Source of the DNA: Bryobacterales bacterium
GTDB taxonomy: Bacteria; Acidobacteriota; Terriglobia; Bryobacterales; Bryobacteraceae
Assembly (NCBI GenBank): GCA_027459465.1
Contig: DAIDIH010000250.1
Location: forward strand, 1-41,653
Reading direction: 5' to 3'
DNA: 41,653 bases
Position numbers and translations under genes: made by a program. Shown piece by piece: positions 16,994 to 25,281 of this stretch. The notes below the pieces were generated by a model. It was not told where the DNA came from. It did no database searches and saw only the letters and a list, made by a program, of their open reading frames with translations. Numbering within the stretch: the first letter of the stretch is position 1; each line of letters opens with the position of its first letter.

Positions 16994-18241
16994 ATGTGGA
17001 AGCGCTTCCGGACGAGGCTTCTCATTTTTGCGGCGGTGATCGGGCCGGGGCTTATTACGGCCAACGTCGATAACGACTCCGGCGGGATCCTCACTTATTC
17101 GCAGGCAGGAGCCAAATACGGCTATCTGCCGTTGTGGACGCTGATTCCAATCACAATTCTGCTGATTGTCACGCAGGAGATGTGCTCGCGGATGGGGGCG
17201 GTGACAGGCAAGGGCCTGTCGGATCTGATCCGGGAAGAATTTGGCCTCCGGACCACGTTCTTCCTGATGGCGGCGCTGGTGGCGGCGAATTTCACAAATA
17301 TCATCGCCGAGTTCGCCGGTATTGCGACGTCGCTCGAATTGTTTCACATCTCACGCTTCGTTTCGGTTCCAATTTGCGCGGCGGCGGTTTGGTACCTGGT
17401 GGTGCGGGGCAGTTACCGAAGCGTGGAGAAGGTGTTTCTGGTGGCGTGCGGGTTATATGTCACCTACATTATTTCGGGCTTCCTGATCGGACCGGACTGG
17501 AAGACGGCGGCCGTGGCGAGCGTGAAGCCGATTGTGTTGTTCGACACGCCGTACATTTTCATGCTGATTGGCCTGGTGGGGACGTCGATCGCACCCTGGA
17601 TGCAGTTTTACCTGCAGTCGGCGGTGGTGGAGAAGGGCATTACGGCGAAGGAGTATGTCGAGAGCCGGCTGGAAGTAATCATCGGGTGCATCCTCACCGA
17701 CGTGGTGGCGTTTTTCATTATCGTTTCGTGCGCGGCGGCGATCTGGGCGCACGGACCGAGGGACATCGAGAATGCGGCGGATGCGGCGTTGGCATTGAAG
17801 CCATTCGGGCAGTACGCTTACCTGCTGTTCAGCGCTGGGCTGTTCAATGCATCGTTCTTTGCGGCCTGCGTTCTGCCGTTGTCGACGGTGTACACGGTGT
17901 GCGAAGGGTTAGGATTCGAGTCCGGCGTGGACAAGCGGATGGACGAGGCGCCGATCTTCTACTGGCTGTACACGCTGCTGGTGGTGTTCGGGGCGGGCGT
18001 CATCCTGTGGCCGAATTTCCCGCTGGTAAAGATGATTCTGTTCAGCCAGGTGATCAACGGCGTGCTACTGCCGTTCGTGCTGATCTACATGGTGCTGCTG
18101 ATCAACCGGCAGCGGTTGATGAAGGACTGGACGAATTCGCGGTTCTACAATGTGGTGGCGTGGTCGTCGGTGGTGATCATGATCGGGCTGACGCTGGCGC
18201 TGGTGGCGATTTCGGCCAAAGACATGCTGTCGGGAGCGTAG
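16994..18241 (+). CDS. Divergent NRAMP family divalent metal transporter
   Basis: 415 residues with about 11 hydrophobic helices of the NRAMP (SLC11) family, inner membrane. Canonical Mn/Fe transporters carry DPGN in helix 1 and MPH in helix 6. Here helix 1 reads NVDNDSGG (residues 24-31) and helix 6 reads SIAPWMQFYLQS (198-209), so the soft-metal Met ligand and the His are replaced. Such changes are known in NRAMP-related magnesium transporters, so magnesium or another hard ion is at least as likely as manganese. This fits the MgtE-N/CBS gene directly upstream. A large hydrophobic C-terminal part (LYTLLVVFGAGVILWPNFPL) completes the fold. Specificity is inference. Confidence 0.9.
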   Translation: MWKRFRTRLLIFAAVIGPGLITANVDNDSGGILTYSQAGAKYGYLPLWTLIPITILLIVTQEMCSRMGAVTGKGLSDLIREEFGLRTTFFLMAALVAANFTNIIAEFAGIATSLELFHISRFVSVPICAAAVWYLVVRGSYRSVEKVFLVACGLYVTYIISGFLIGPDWKTAAVASVKPIVLFDTPYIFMLIGLVGTSIAPWMQFYLQSAVVEKGITAKEYVESRLEVIIGCILTDVVAFFIIVSCAAAIWAHGPRDIENAADAALALKPFGQYAYLLFSAGLFNASFFAACVLPLSTVYTVCEGLGFESGVDKRMDEAPIFYWLYTLLVVFGAGVILWPNFPLVKMILFSQVINGVLLPFVLIYMVLLINRQRLMKDWTNSRFYNVVAWSSVVIMIGLTLALVAISAKDMLSGA

Positions 18242-18256
18242 GCGGCGTGGCATGGG

Positions 18257-18565
18257 ATGATGTCTGTGATGACGCCGTCACAACCGCAGCCGAAGATTCA
18301 TTTGGCGAACACGCCGGACTACCGCGAAAATTACTCGAACAGCGTGCAGATGAGGGTGAACCTCTGGGATTTCTTTCTGCTGTTCGGGACGGTTAATCAG
18401 ACCGCTCCCGAGACAGTAACGATCCAGAACTTTCAGGGCATTTACCTGAGCCCGCAGCAGGCGAAGGCGCTGTTCAACGTGTTGCAGCAGAACCTGACGC
18501 AATATGAGGCCACCTTTGGCGAGATTCGCATCGAACCGAAGACGCCGGGTGGCTCGATTCAGTGA
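18257..18565 (+). CDS. DUF3467 family small protein
   Basis: 102 residues. The pattern YSNSVQMRVNLWDFFLLFGTVNQ followed by GIYLSPQQAKALFNVLQQNL and a final EIRIEP matches DUF3467, a family of small bacterial proteins of unknown function often encoded beside unrelated genes. There is no signal peptide or membrane segment, so it should be cytoplasmic. Two adjacent ATG codons open the frame; I use the first. The next gene's GTG overlaps its stop (GTGA at 18562-18565). Confidence 0.75.
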   Translation: MMSVMTPSQPQPKIHLANTPDYRENYSNSVQMRVNLWDFFLLFGTVNQTAPETVTIQNFQGIYLSPQQAKALFNVLQQNLTQYEATFGEIRIEPKTPGGSIQ

Positions 18566-20088
18566 ACCGCCGGCGGGGCACGGCGCTTGCGCTGGCTGCC
18601 TCTGCCGGAATCGTGTTCGCGCTGCATTGGCCGTATCTGCGGCTACCCTACTTCTGGGATGAGCTTGGGCAGTTCGTTCCGGCCGGGCTGGACATTCTTC
18701 AACACGGAGCGTGGATTCCCCGCTCGACGGTTCCCAATTCGCACCCGCCGGGACTGATGGCGTACCTGGCGCTGGTTTGGCGCGTCTTCGGGTACTCGAT
18801 TCCGGCGACGCGCGCGGCGATGCTGATTGTGGCGGCGGGGGTGGTTGCTGCGACCTATGGGCTGGCGGGGACGCTGGGGTTGCGGCCGGGATACGCAATT
18901 CTCGCGGCTGCGCTGCTTGTGGCCGATCCGTTGTTTCAGATGCAGTCTCTGCTGGCGCAGCTTGATCTGCCCGCGGCGCTGATGACGGCGGTGGTGCTGG
19001 TGTTGTTTCTGGATGAGGCGGTGGGATGGGCGGCGGCGGCTTCCGTCGCGCTCGTGCTCGTGAAGGACACGAGCGTGGTGGTGCCGGTGGTGCTGGGCGC
19101 GGTGTTGCTCTGGGAGGGGCGGCGGAAGGAGGCGGCTGTGTTCGCTGCGCCCCTTGTGGCGCTGGGGATCTGGTTCGCCGTGCTGTGGCATGCGACGGGA
19201 TACGTGTTTGGGAGTCCCGGATACACGCATTACAACTTGACGTATGCGCTGCATCCGGTACGAGTGAGCGTGTCGGTTCTGCGGCGGCTGTATTTTATGT
19301 TCGTTGCCGATTTCCGTTGGGTGGGCGCGGCAGCGCTGGTTTATTCGCTGTGGAAGACGGACGTATTTCGAGGGCGGGCGTGGCGGATTGCGCTGATGGT
19401 GAGTGTGGCGCAGGCGGTGCTGGTGACTGTACTCGGGGGAGCGGCGCTGGAACGATATTTGTTGCCGGTGCTACCGGTGCTTTACTGCTCGTATGCGGCG
19501 GGGTTTTCGACGATTTCGCCGCATTGGCGGGTCCCAGCAGTAGCGGCGCTGGGAGCCGGATTAGTAAGTGGATGGTTTCTGAATCCGGCGTTTCCGTTTC
19601 CTTATGAGAATAACCTCGCGTTAGTCGACTTTGTCCGGCTGCATCAGGAGGCGGCCAGGTTTTTGGAGAAGCATTACGCCGAAGAGACGATTTACACGGC
19701 ATGGCCTCTTACCGGGGCGCTGCAGCGGCCGGCGTTCGGGTATGTCGACCAACCGATGGCCGTGCGGGAGACTTCGGATCTGCGGGCGCGGACGTTACTG
19801 CAGATTGCCGGGGAACGGCCGCGGGTGTTGGTGCTTTATAGCCGCACCTGGGAGCCCAAGTGGGGTGCACTGCGGTTTCGCTGGGTGGTGCGGTTTCTGA
19901 CTCGCTATTACGAATACGGACCGGACCTTACTCGCGAGGACGTCCGCAGTGTGCTGCACTTAGAGCCGGCCGCCCGATGGGAACGAGGCGGCCAGTGGGT
20001 TGAGGTATACAGTTCGCCTGGCCTCGCGGAACACCAAAGTCTCTCTGGTTACGCGAACCCACGCTTGAATTGTCCAGTCACTCTATAG
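18562..20088 (+). CDS. Membrane glycosyltransferase of the GT39/PMT-ArnT type
   Basis: 508 residues, start GTG overlapping the previous stop. Around ten hydrophobic helices and the features of polyprenyl-phosphate-sugar-dependent transferases are present: a first periplasmic loop with acidic residues after helix 1 (LPYFWDELGQFVPAG), then NSHPPGLMAYLALVWRVFGY (the usual HPPL-type motif), and YGLAGTLGLRPGYAILAAAL. Such enzymes move a sugar from a lipid carrier to proteins, lipids or wall polymers on the outer face of the inner membrane. The C-terminal 150 residues are soluble and probably periplasmic. The acceptor is unknown. Sequence downstream of the stop is AT-rich and belongs to the next promoter. 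Confidence 0.82.
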   Translation: MNRRRGTALALAASAGIVFALHWPYLRLPYFWDELGQFVPAGLDILQHGAWIPRSTVPNSHPPGLMAYLALVWRVFGYSIPATRAAMLIVAAGVVAATYGLAGTLGLRPGYAILAAALLVADPLFQMQSLLAQLDLPAALMTAVVLVLFLDEAVGWAAAASVALVLVKDTSVVVPVVLGAVLLWEGRRKEAAVFAAPLVALGIWFAVLWHATGYVFGSPGYTHYNLTYALHPVRVSVSVLRRLYFMFVADFRWVGAAALVYSLWKTDVFRGRAWRIALMVSVAQAVLVTVLGGAALERYLLPVLPVLYCSYAAGFSTISPHWRVPAVAALGAGLVSGWFLNPAFPFPYENNLALVDFVRLHQEAARFLEKHYAEETIYTAWPLTGALQRPAFGYVDQPMAVRETSDLRARTLLQIAGERPRVLVLYSRTWEPKWGALRFRWVVRFLTRYYEYGPDLTREDVRSVLHLEPAARWERGGQWVEVYSSPGLAEHQSLSGYANPRLNCPVTL

Positions 20089-20154
20089 ACAATTATTGGG
20101 TCCTCGGGCCGCCTTCGGGTGTGAGGTCTTTTCGAGCATTCTCCGAAAGTGATC

Positions 20155-20183
20155 TTGACAACTCTAATATTCCGACTTATTCT
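20155..20183 (+). promoter_or_regulatory. Sigma-70 type promoter of the Cys-rich cassette
   Basis: A perfect -35 hexamer TTGACA (20155-20160) and TATTCT (20178-20183, four of six for -10) are separated by exactly 17 bases. The pair lies in an AT-rich patch 34 bases before the ATG at 20217, whose ribosome site is GGAGG. It is the clearest housekeeping-type promoter in the window and probably drives all five genes to 25193. Confidence 0.7.
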
Positions 20184-20216
20184 CGACTCGGTAGGCCTAA
20201 GTCGGAGGATGTTGCG

Positions 20217-20804
20217 ATGAAGCGGTGGTTGGTCTTGGGCGGTCTTATTTCCAGTGTCGGCCTGTGCGCCGCATGGATATTAAGTAACCTGTCTTACCCC
20301 CGCACGGGCGGAACTGATATAACAGGATCGGCAACCCACGAGACGGCAGTCCTACTCGGCTCCGCAGGTGGTCAACGGCTCAGTGACTTCTTCACGGGTC
20401 TTCCTATCGAACCGAGATTCAGCCACGGACAGAACGGCTACGAGACTCGCGTTTATTCGACTGTGGCGCAGTCACGGGGTAGCTTTATCACTTGGCTGGG
20501 CGCGCTTTGGGGTCTGCCTGAGGTTCATGCGCAAGGGCAGTGTAACTTGTGTTATCAGCAGGACGGATGCAACATCTGCGGGCAGGACTGCGGTGGCTGC
20601 TCGACGTACGACACGACGAATGGGAACGGGCAATTCTGCAACTACGGCAGTCAGCCGGGCGGCACCTCAAAGTGCGACGCGGCGTGTACGAATATAAGTC
20701 CGTCGACTACTTGCTTCAACAGCACCTGCTGCGCAAGCGGGTGCGGCAGCGGGTGTTCGGGCTGCGGATCCTGTCTGAACGGAATTTGCTATTGCGGAGG
20801 CTAA
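20217..20804 (+). CDS. Exported protein with long leader and 18-cysteine C-terminal domain
   Basis: 195 residues, start fixed by GGAGG ahead of the ATG at 20217. Residues 1-22 are a membrane segment or signal (MKRWLVLGGLISSVGLCAAW). Residues about 23-112 are a cysteine-free linker ending WLGALWGLPEVHAQ, which could be a second cleavage region. The last 83 residues hold 18 cysteines, many as CxxC or CGSGC units (QCNLCY, NICGQDCGGC, STCCASGCGSGCSGCGSC, CYCGG). This could be a metal cluster site or nine disulfides, or the target of the thiol-disulfide gene two places downstream. I do not recognise the family. It superficially recalls the disulfide-rich light chain of methylamine dehydrogenase, but its Cys-rich part has no tryptophan. 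Confidence 0.75.
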   Translation: MKRWLVLGGLISSVGLCAAWILSNLSYPRTGGTDITGSATHETAVLLGSAGGQRLSDFFTGLPIEPRFSHGQNGYETRVYSTVAQSRGSFITWLGALWGLPEVHAQGQCNLCYQQDGCNICGQDCGGCSTYDTTNGNGQFCNYGSQPGGTSKCDAACTNISPSTTCFNSTCCASGCGSGCSGCGSCLNGICYCGG

Positions 20805-20840
20805 CGCGCTCCACGGGGGCGACGGATAGGAGAGCGGTTC

Positions 20841-21851
20841 ATGTTGCGTTGCGTATTCTGCATTGTGGTGGCCGTAGCGGGGGCGTTTCAGTTGACGTCG
20901 CCTTCGCCAGCCCAGAGCCTTATGGAGACCGGTCGAGCCGTGGTTCCCTATAGCTTTTCTACTTGGCGGCCGGCAAGCCAGGAGCCACCGTTGTGGACCG
21001 GCGGGGTCATGGTGGTGGTTGACAAGAACGGGAGCGACGCGCCGGTGATCCGCTCGTTCGACGCAACAGGGTTCGAGCTGCGCGCAATTTACTTGTCGAT
21101 TCCCCAGGCGACGATGGTGCGGGTCCGGTCCGTGGCGCGGGGAGCAGACGGGTCGTACGGGGTATGCGGCCAGGCTTTTGACTATGAGGGCCGCGGGAGC
21201 GGGTTCGTGACCTGGGTGTCTTCCGGCCTGGAGGCGTTTTACACGGCACGAACATATCCCTATATTCCGAACATTATTGCGATGGCCCCGGACAAAACGC
21301 TGTGGACGGAGGGTTTGGAAGCGGATGAGTACGGCAACGACAGGAACCAGAAAGTCGCCGACTGGAGCCGCGGCATAATCCGTCACTTCGACACCAGCGG
21401 GAGACAGATTGGATCCTTCATGCCGCGTTCTCACTTATCCGGCAATCGGAAGGGATTGATTTACGGATTTATTGCGGCGGGCGGGGATCGCGTGGGCTGG
21501 TATGCGAACCTGGCGCACGCGTATTTCGAGTTGGATCCGTCTAGCGGAAAGGTGGAGTCCTTTCCCGGCGCCGCAGCGCCGAACGACGAATCTGTTCGGG
21601 TTTCAGGTATGGCGATGTTGCGGTCGGGCGACGTTCTGGTCGGAGTTGGCAAGAGTGGAGAAGCCACGCGTCTCGTCTACCGGCTGGACCGGACAAGCCG
21701 ATCGTGGAAATTGCTCGCGATGCCGTTCAAGGAACACGGAGCCTACAGCGGGCTGCTCCTGGGTGGCGATGGAAGCCGCTTGGCTGTGTTCGGGACCGCC
21801 CCGTCCGGGATCGTCCCGTCGCAGTTACGTTTTCTTGAGTTGAAGAATTGA
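20841..21851 (+). CDS. Secreted beta-propeller-like protein, function unknown
   Basis: 336 residues, ATG with GGAGAG six bases upstream. A signal peptide (LRCVFCIVVAVAGAFQL, cleavage near SPAQS) indicates export. The rest is strongly beta, with repeated units such as VRSVARGADGSYGVCG, NIIAMAPDKTLWTEG, FIAAGGDRVGWYANL, VSGMAMLRSGDVLVGVGKSG and GLLLGGDGSRLAVFG, the spacing expected of a six-bladed propeller. No catalytic motif is evident. It lies between the Cys-rich gene and the thiol-disulfide gene, whose TTG overlaps its stop, so the three may be one functional unit. A similar propeller and Cys-rich pairing exists in amine dehydrogenases, but no sequence-level match can be shown here. Confidence 0.7.
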   Translation: MLRCVFCIVVAVAGAFQLTSPSPAQSLMETGRAVVPYSFSTWRPASQEPPLWTGGVMVVVDKNGSDAPVIRSFDATGFELRAIYLSIPQATMVRVRSVARGADGSYGVCGQAFDYEGRGSGFVTWVSSGLEAFYTARTYPYIPNIIAMAPDKTLWTEGLEADEYGNDRNQKVADWSRGIIRHFDTSGRQIGSFMPRSHLSGNRKGLIYGFIAAGGDRVGWYANLAHAYFELDPSSGKVESFPGAAAPNDESVRVSGMAMLRSGDVLVGVGKSGEATRLVYRLDRTSRSWKLLAMPFKEHGAYSGLLLGGDGSRLAVFGTAPSGIVPSQLRFLELKN

Positions 21852-22435
21852 GCTGGGATTTGGAGTATCCTGTCGTGTCCGGAAGAGCCGTCCTTGCGGC
21901 AGTTGTGCCGGTAGTCGTTCTCTCTGTCGCTCTCAACATCGTACAGGCGAGGCGGTTGGTTGATTTGGAATGAGCGATCGAGGGCCCGGGAGCAGCTCAG
22001 GTGGGACAGATCGCGCCCGATTTGCGTGTAAAGCGCCTGGATGGTTCCGGGGTGACGCTTCGGCTTGGTTCCCGCTCGGCGAAACCCCACGTTCTGTATG
22101 TCTTTAGTCCTTCCTGTGGCTGGTGCCGCCAGGACGTGGACGCAGTCAATTCTCTAGTCGCGCAAATTTCGGGGAGGTACGATGTCGTCGGCCTATCGTT
22201 GTCCTCCGCCGGCCTGGGCGAGTTTGCCGCGAGGTATAGGAATGCAATTCCGATTTACCTGGCTGACGGCGGCTCCAGGACCGCAAATTTGTACGGGTTG
22301 GGTTCCACTCCCGAGACGATCGTAATTTCGTCTCAGGGGAAGGTCGTGGAGCGCTGGCTGGGGGCGTACGAGGGCGGAACGAAGCGCGATGTGGAGCGGT
22401 TTTTCTCCGCCAATTTGCCTGACGCAGGCAGATGA
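21848..22435 (+). pseudogene. TlpA/redoxin-like membrane-anchored thiol protein interrupted by in-frame TGA
   Basis: Read in one frame from the TTG at 21848 (overlapping the previous stop), the sequence gives a membrane anchor (VLAAVVPVVVLSVALNIVQA, then RRLVDLE), a TGA at 21971-21973, and then, still in frame, AIEGPG and a thioredoxin-fold domain beginning GQIAPDLRVKRLDGSG. The active site is SPSCGWCRQD, a CGWC redox pair, followed by LYGLGSTPETIVIS, the usual cis-Pro region. One base change (CGA to TGA) would explain the break. Alternatively the redoxin domain is restarted at GTG 22001, which has GGGAG eight bases upstream, but it would then be cytoplasmic. A sequencing error is also possible. 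An intact protein would be a periplasmic thiol reductase suited to the Cys-rich protein. Confidence 0.65.
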
Positions 22436-24069
22436 CAGCCCGCCGGGTGGCTGGTTTGTACGCTGCGGCTGTGGCCCTAGTGGCAGCCGCGGTGTACTGG
22501 TCTTACCGGGTCACGCACCCTTCTCGAACGCCGATTCGAGGGAGGTACGGCCAGGGGCTGGTCGCGGGTATCGGGAAGCTCCACCACACGATCCTGACCC
22601 GGAGTGAGGAGGCTCAGCGTTTCTTCGACCAGGGGCTGACGTTCGTGTATGCGTTCGAATTTGCGCGCGCCGGGCAGTCATTTCGAAGAGCACACGAACT
22701 TGACCCGGCGGCGGCGATGCCCTATTGGGGTATCGCGTTGGCCGTGGGGCCGAACTACAACGACCCGGACCCTCCAGTGGGGCGGAATAGGGCCGCTGCT
22801 GAAGCGGTGCGGGAGGCTGCCAGGGTCATCGCGGGCGCCGGGCTCGGCGTGGTGAGTGAAGAGGGCGCCCTTGTCGAGGCCCTGTCGAGGCGTTATTCGG
22901 GGCTGGATGCGCCGGATCCGAAGGCGGCTGGGCGGGAGTATGCCTCGGCCATGAAGCAAGTACACCTACGTTTCCCGGACGACCCGGACGCAGCCGTGCT
23001 GTATGCCGCGAGCTTGATGGATTTGCGTCCCTGGGCGCTGTGGAGCAATTCCGGCCGGCCTGCCGAAGGCACGCTGGAGGCCGTGAGCGTTCTCGATGAT
23101 GTCATTCGGCGATGGCCGGAGCACGTTGGGGCGAACCACCTGTACATTCATGCTTTGGAGGGCTCGCCCTATCCGGGGCGCGCGCTGGCCTCGGCGAGGC
23201 GACTGGAAACGCTGGCGCCCGCCTGCAGCCACCTGGTGCACATGCCGGCGCATGTATATTTCCGAACGGGCGATTACGGAGCGGCCGTCCGGGTGAGCCT
23301 GCGGGCGGTGGCCGTCGACGACGAGAACGCAACCAGGGGCTACGTCTCCGGGTACCTACATCACAACCTCTTGTTTTTGGCGGCCGCCGCGATGATGGAT
23401 GGGGACTTTGATGTAGCCTACCGGGCGGCAGTGAGGATGGCGTCGTCCTTTTCGTCCGAGATGTCATTCGTGACGCCATTGATGGTCCTCGCCCGGTTTC
23501 GGCGCTGGGACTTGCTGCTCGCGATGCCGGCGCCGGTTGAGCCGGAGCCAGGGGCGGGCATGTATTGGCACTATGCCCGCGGCTGCGCGTACAGCGCGAT
23601 CGGACAGGTCCGAGAGGCGGAGGCTGAGCGCGAATCGATGGAGCGCGATTATTTGAGGATACGTCCCGGGCGGGCGTTCGGCACCTTCTTCAACAGTTGG
23701 AGCCGCCTTCATGCGATTGCGCGCGCGTCGCTCGAAGCGAGCATCGCGAGGGGGCGCGGGGATGGAGTGACCGCGCTGAGGCGCTGGCGCGAGGCAGTTG
23801 CGGCCGAGGACACGCTCGTATTTGATGATCTGCCCGATTGGTATTATCCAGTGCGAGAATCGCTCGGCGGAACGCTGCTGCTGGCCGGGCGGTGGGTCGA
23901 CGCGGAGCGCGTTTTCCGTGATGACTTGCGGCGGACGCCGAAGAACCCGCGGTCCCTCTTCGGCCTGTGGAAATCCCTGGAAGCACGTCGAGCGAAAGGG
24001 GCCAGGGCCGCTCGAGCCGCCTTCGAGCGCTACTGGAGGGGCGGGACGCTGCGGGCGGAGGACCTGTGA
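22432..24069 (+). CDS. Tetratricopeptide-repeat protein, membrane anchored
   Basis: 545 residues, ATG overlapping the preceding stop (ATGA). Residues 1-26 include a transmembrane anchor (LYAAAVALVAAAVYWSY). The body contains TPR-like helical hairpins: HHTILTRSEEAQRFFDQGLT and YAFEFARAGQSFRRAHELDP near the start, then histidine-rich helices (HVGANHLYIHALEGS, CSHLVHMPAHVYFRTGDYG) characteristic of a large bacterial TPR family of unknown function. Later repeats include AGRWVDAERVFRDDLRRTP and RSLFGLWKSLEARR. It probably sits in the periplasm as a scaffold. Its stop overlaps the start of the molybdopterin gene (GTGA). Intact, unlike its two flanking genes. Confidence 0.85.
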   Translation: MTARRVAGLYAAAVALVAAAVYWSYRVTHPSRTPIRGRYGQGLVAGIGKLHHTILTRSEEAQRFFDQGLTFVYAFEFARAGQSFRRAHELDPAAAMPYWGIALAVGPNYNDPDPPVGRNRAAAEAVREAARVIAGAGLGVVSEEGALVEALSRRYSGLDAPDPKAAGREYASAMKQVHLRFPDDPDAAVLYAASLMDLRPWALWSNSGRPAEGTLEAVSVLDDVIRRWPEHVGANHLYIHALEGSPYPGRALASARRLETLAPACSHLVHMPAHVYFRTGDYGAAVRVSLRAVAVDDENATRGYVSGYLHHNLLFLAAAAMMDGDFDVAYRAAVRMASSFSSEMSFVTPLMVLARFRRWDLLLAMPAPVEPEPGAGMYWHYARGCAYSAIGQVREAEAERESMERDYLRIRPGRAFGTFFNSWSRLHAIARASLEASIARGRGDGVTALRRWREAVAAEDTLVFDDLPDWYYPVRESLGGTLLLAGRWVDAERVFRDDLRRTPKNPRSLFGLWKSLEARRAKGARAARAAFERYWRGGTLRAEDL

Positions 24070-25193
24070 TTAGCCGAAGGAGGTACCTGGAGTGTGCTCT
24101 GCCAAGCGGTGTCGTCGGCATTGCCGGCCACAGGCTCGGCCCTGGCGGGGCGAGGGACCCGGTTTCAGTGATTCCATTCACCAACGAGGGGCCGCTTCCT
24201 ACCGGCGTGACGTTCGGGGAGGAGTTGGATGGCCGGCGGCTAGCGGACCTATCGACGATCCGCGATTCGGAAAGCGTCACCGCAGCCGAGAACTTTTATA
24301 TCCGGACCCGCGCGTCAAGGCTGTTGCCGAGGCCGGAGCGGTGGAGGATTCAATTCTCCGGTCCCGGCCGGTCACTCTATCTGGAGGCCGAGCACTTGGT
24401 GCGCCATGCAGCAACCTTCGCTCCCTGTGTGATGGAGTGCGCCGGGAACCGGCGCGCTGTTCGCTTTGGGCTCATGAGCATGGCCCGCTGGGGTGGAGTA
24501 CGACTCGCAGGTGTGTTGGGTGATCTGGGCCTGAGCCGGCCCGGTCTTTGGGTCCGCGTCTCGGGATTTGACGCGTACGAAAGCCTTTCAGCGACGTCGA
24601 TTCCCGGTGCGAGCTGGGTGTTTTCGTTGGACGACCTGCGCCGGGCGGGGGCACTGCTGGCTACGCACATGAACGGCCAGCCGCTGACTCTGGACCATGG
24701 CGCACCGGTTCGTCTGGTGGTGCCGGGCTGGTATGGATGCTGCTCCATTAAGTAGGTGAACCGGGTGGAACTGGTGAGCGGAGACTGCGACGCAACATCG
24801 CAGATGCTGGAGTACGCGTTCCGCACTGGGCAGGGCGCGCAGCCTGCGCAGGCAAGCATGTATAAGCGGGCGGAGATCGAATCTGCCGCTGTGATCACGC
24901 GCGTGGAAGAGTGGCGCGACGCGGATGGGATCAAGTTTCTCGTCGCTGGGATCGCGTGGGGCGGCGAGTGGATGAACCGTTCGTTCCGCATGCGGCTATG
25001 GCCGGCGGGAGGCACCCGGGCGATCAGGGTCTGGCGTCGATGGACGACGTCATGGAGTCATTGGGCACAGTGGTGGCGCCCTCCGGGGAGCGGCGAGTAC
25101 TGGATCGACTGTTACGACGCCGGCCTAGAGGGACGAGCAACTCGCAATACCTCGGGAAGGTATTCGAGAAGTTGTTTCATCCCAGAAGCCTGA
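24066..25193 (+). pseudogene. Tat-type molybdopterin oxidoreductase (sulfite-oxidase-like) with in-frame TAG
   Basis: The GTG at 24066 overlaps the TPR stop and begins with a twin-arginine motif, SRRRYL, followed by a weak hydrophobic stretch, as for exported molybdenum enzymes. The N-terminal half matches the oxidoreductase molybdopterin-binding domain: VMECAGNRR carries the conserved molybdenum-ligand Cys, then MARWGGVRLAGVL and VPGWYGCCSIK. There a TAG (24753-24755) takes the place of the tryptophan that normally follows the lysine (KW), and the frame resumes with VNRVELVSGDCDATSQM, the expected family continuation. A single TGG to TAG change explains it. The C-terminal dimerisation domain (after about 24890) is poorly conserved and Trp/Arg-rich, suggesting further decay. 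Sulfite or a related oxyanion is a possible substrate; the product is probably inactive. Confidence 0.8.
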
Positions 25194-25281
25194 GAAATGT
25201 TCTTAGCAGGCGGGAGGAGGGTCAGTGTGATTGTACCGGCGGCCGCTACGGCTCGCGCCTTGGTCGGACCGCGACCGGAAG

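Noticed and set aside
20217..21851. Calling the Cys-rich protein and propeller-like protein methylamine dehydrogenase subunits
   Set aside because: The Cys-rich part has no tryptophan for the TTQ cofactor, and the propeller shows no recognisable heavy-chain motif; the resemblance is one of layout only.
21971..21973. Reading the TGA as selenocysteine
   Set aside because: It falls in a linker after a membrane helix, away from any redox or metal site, and no selenocysteine insertion structure was recognised; the redox pair is CGWC further on.
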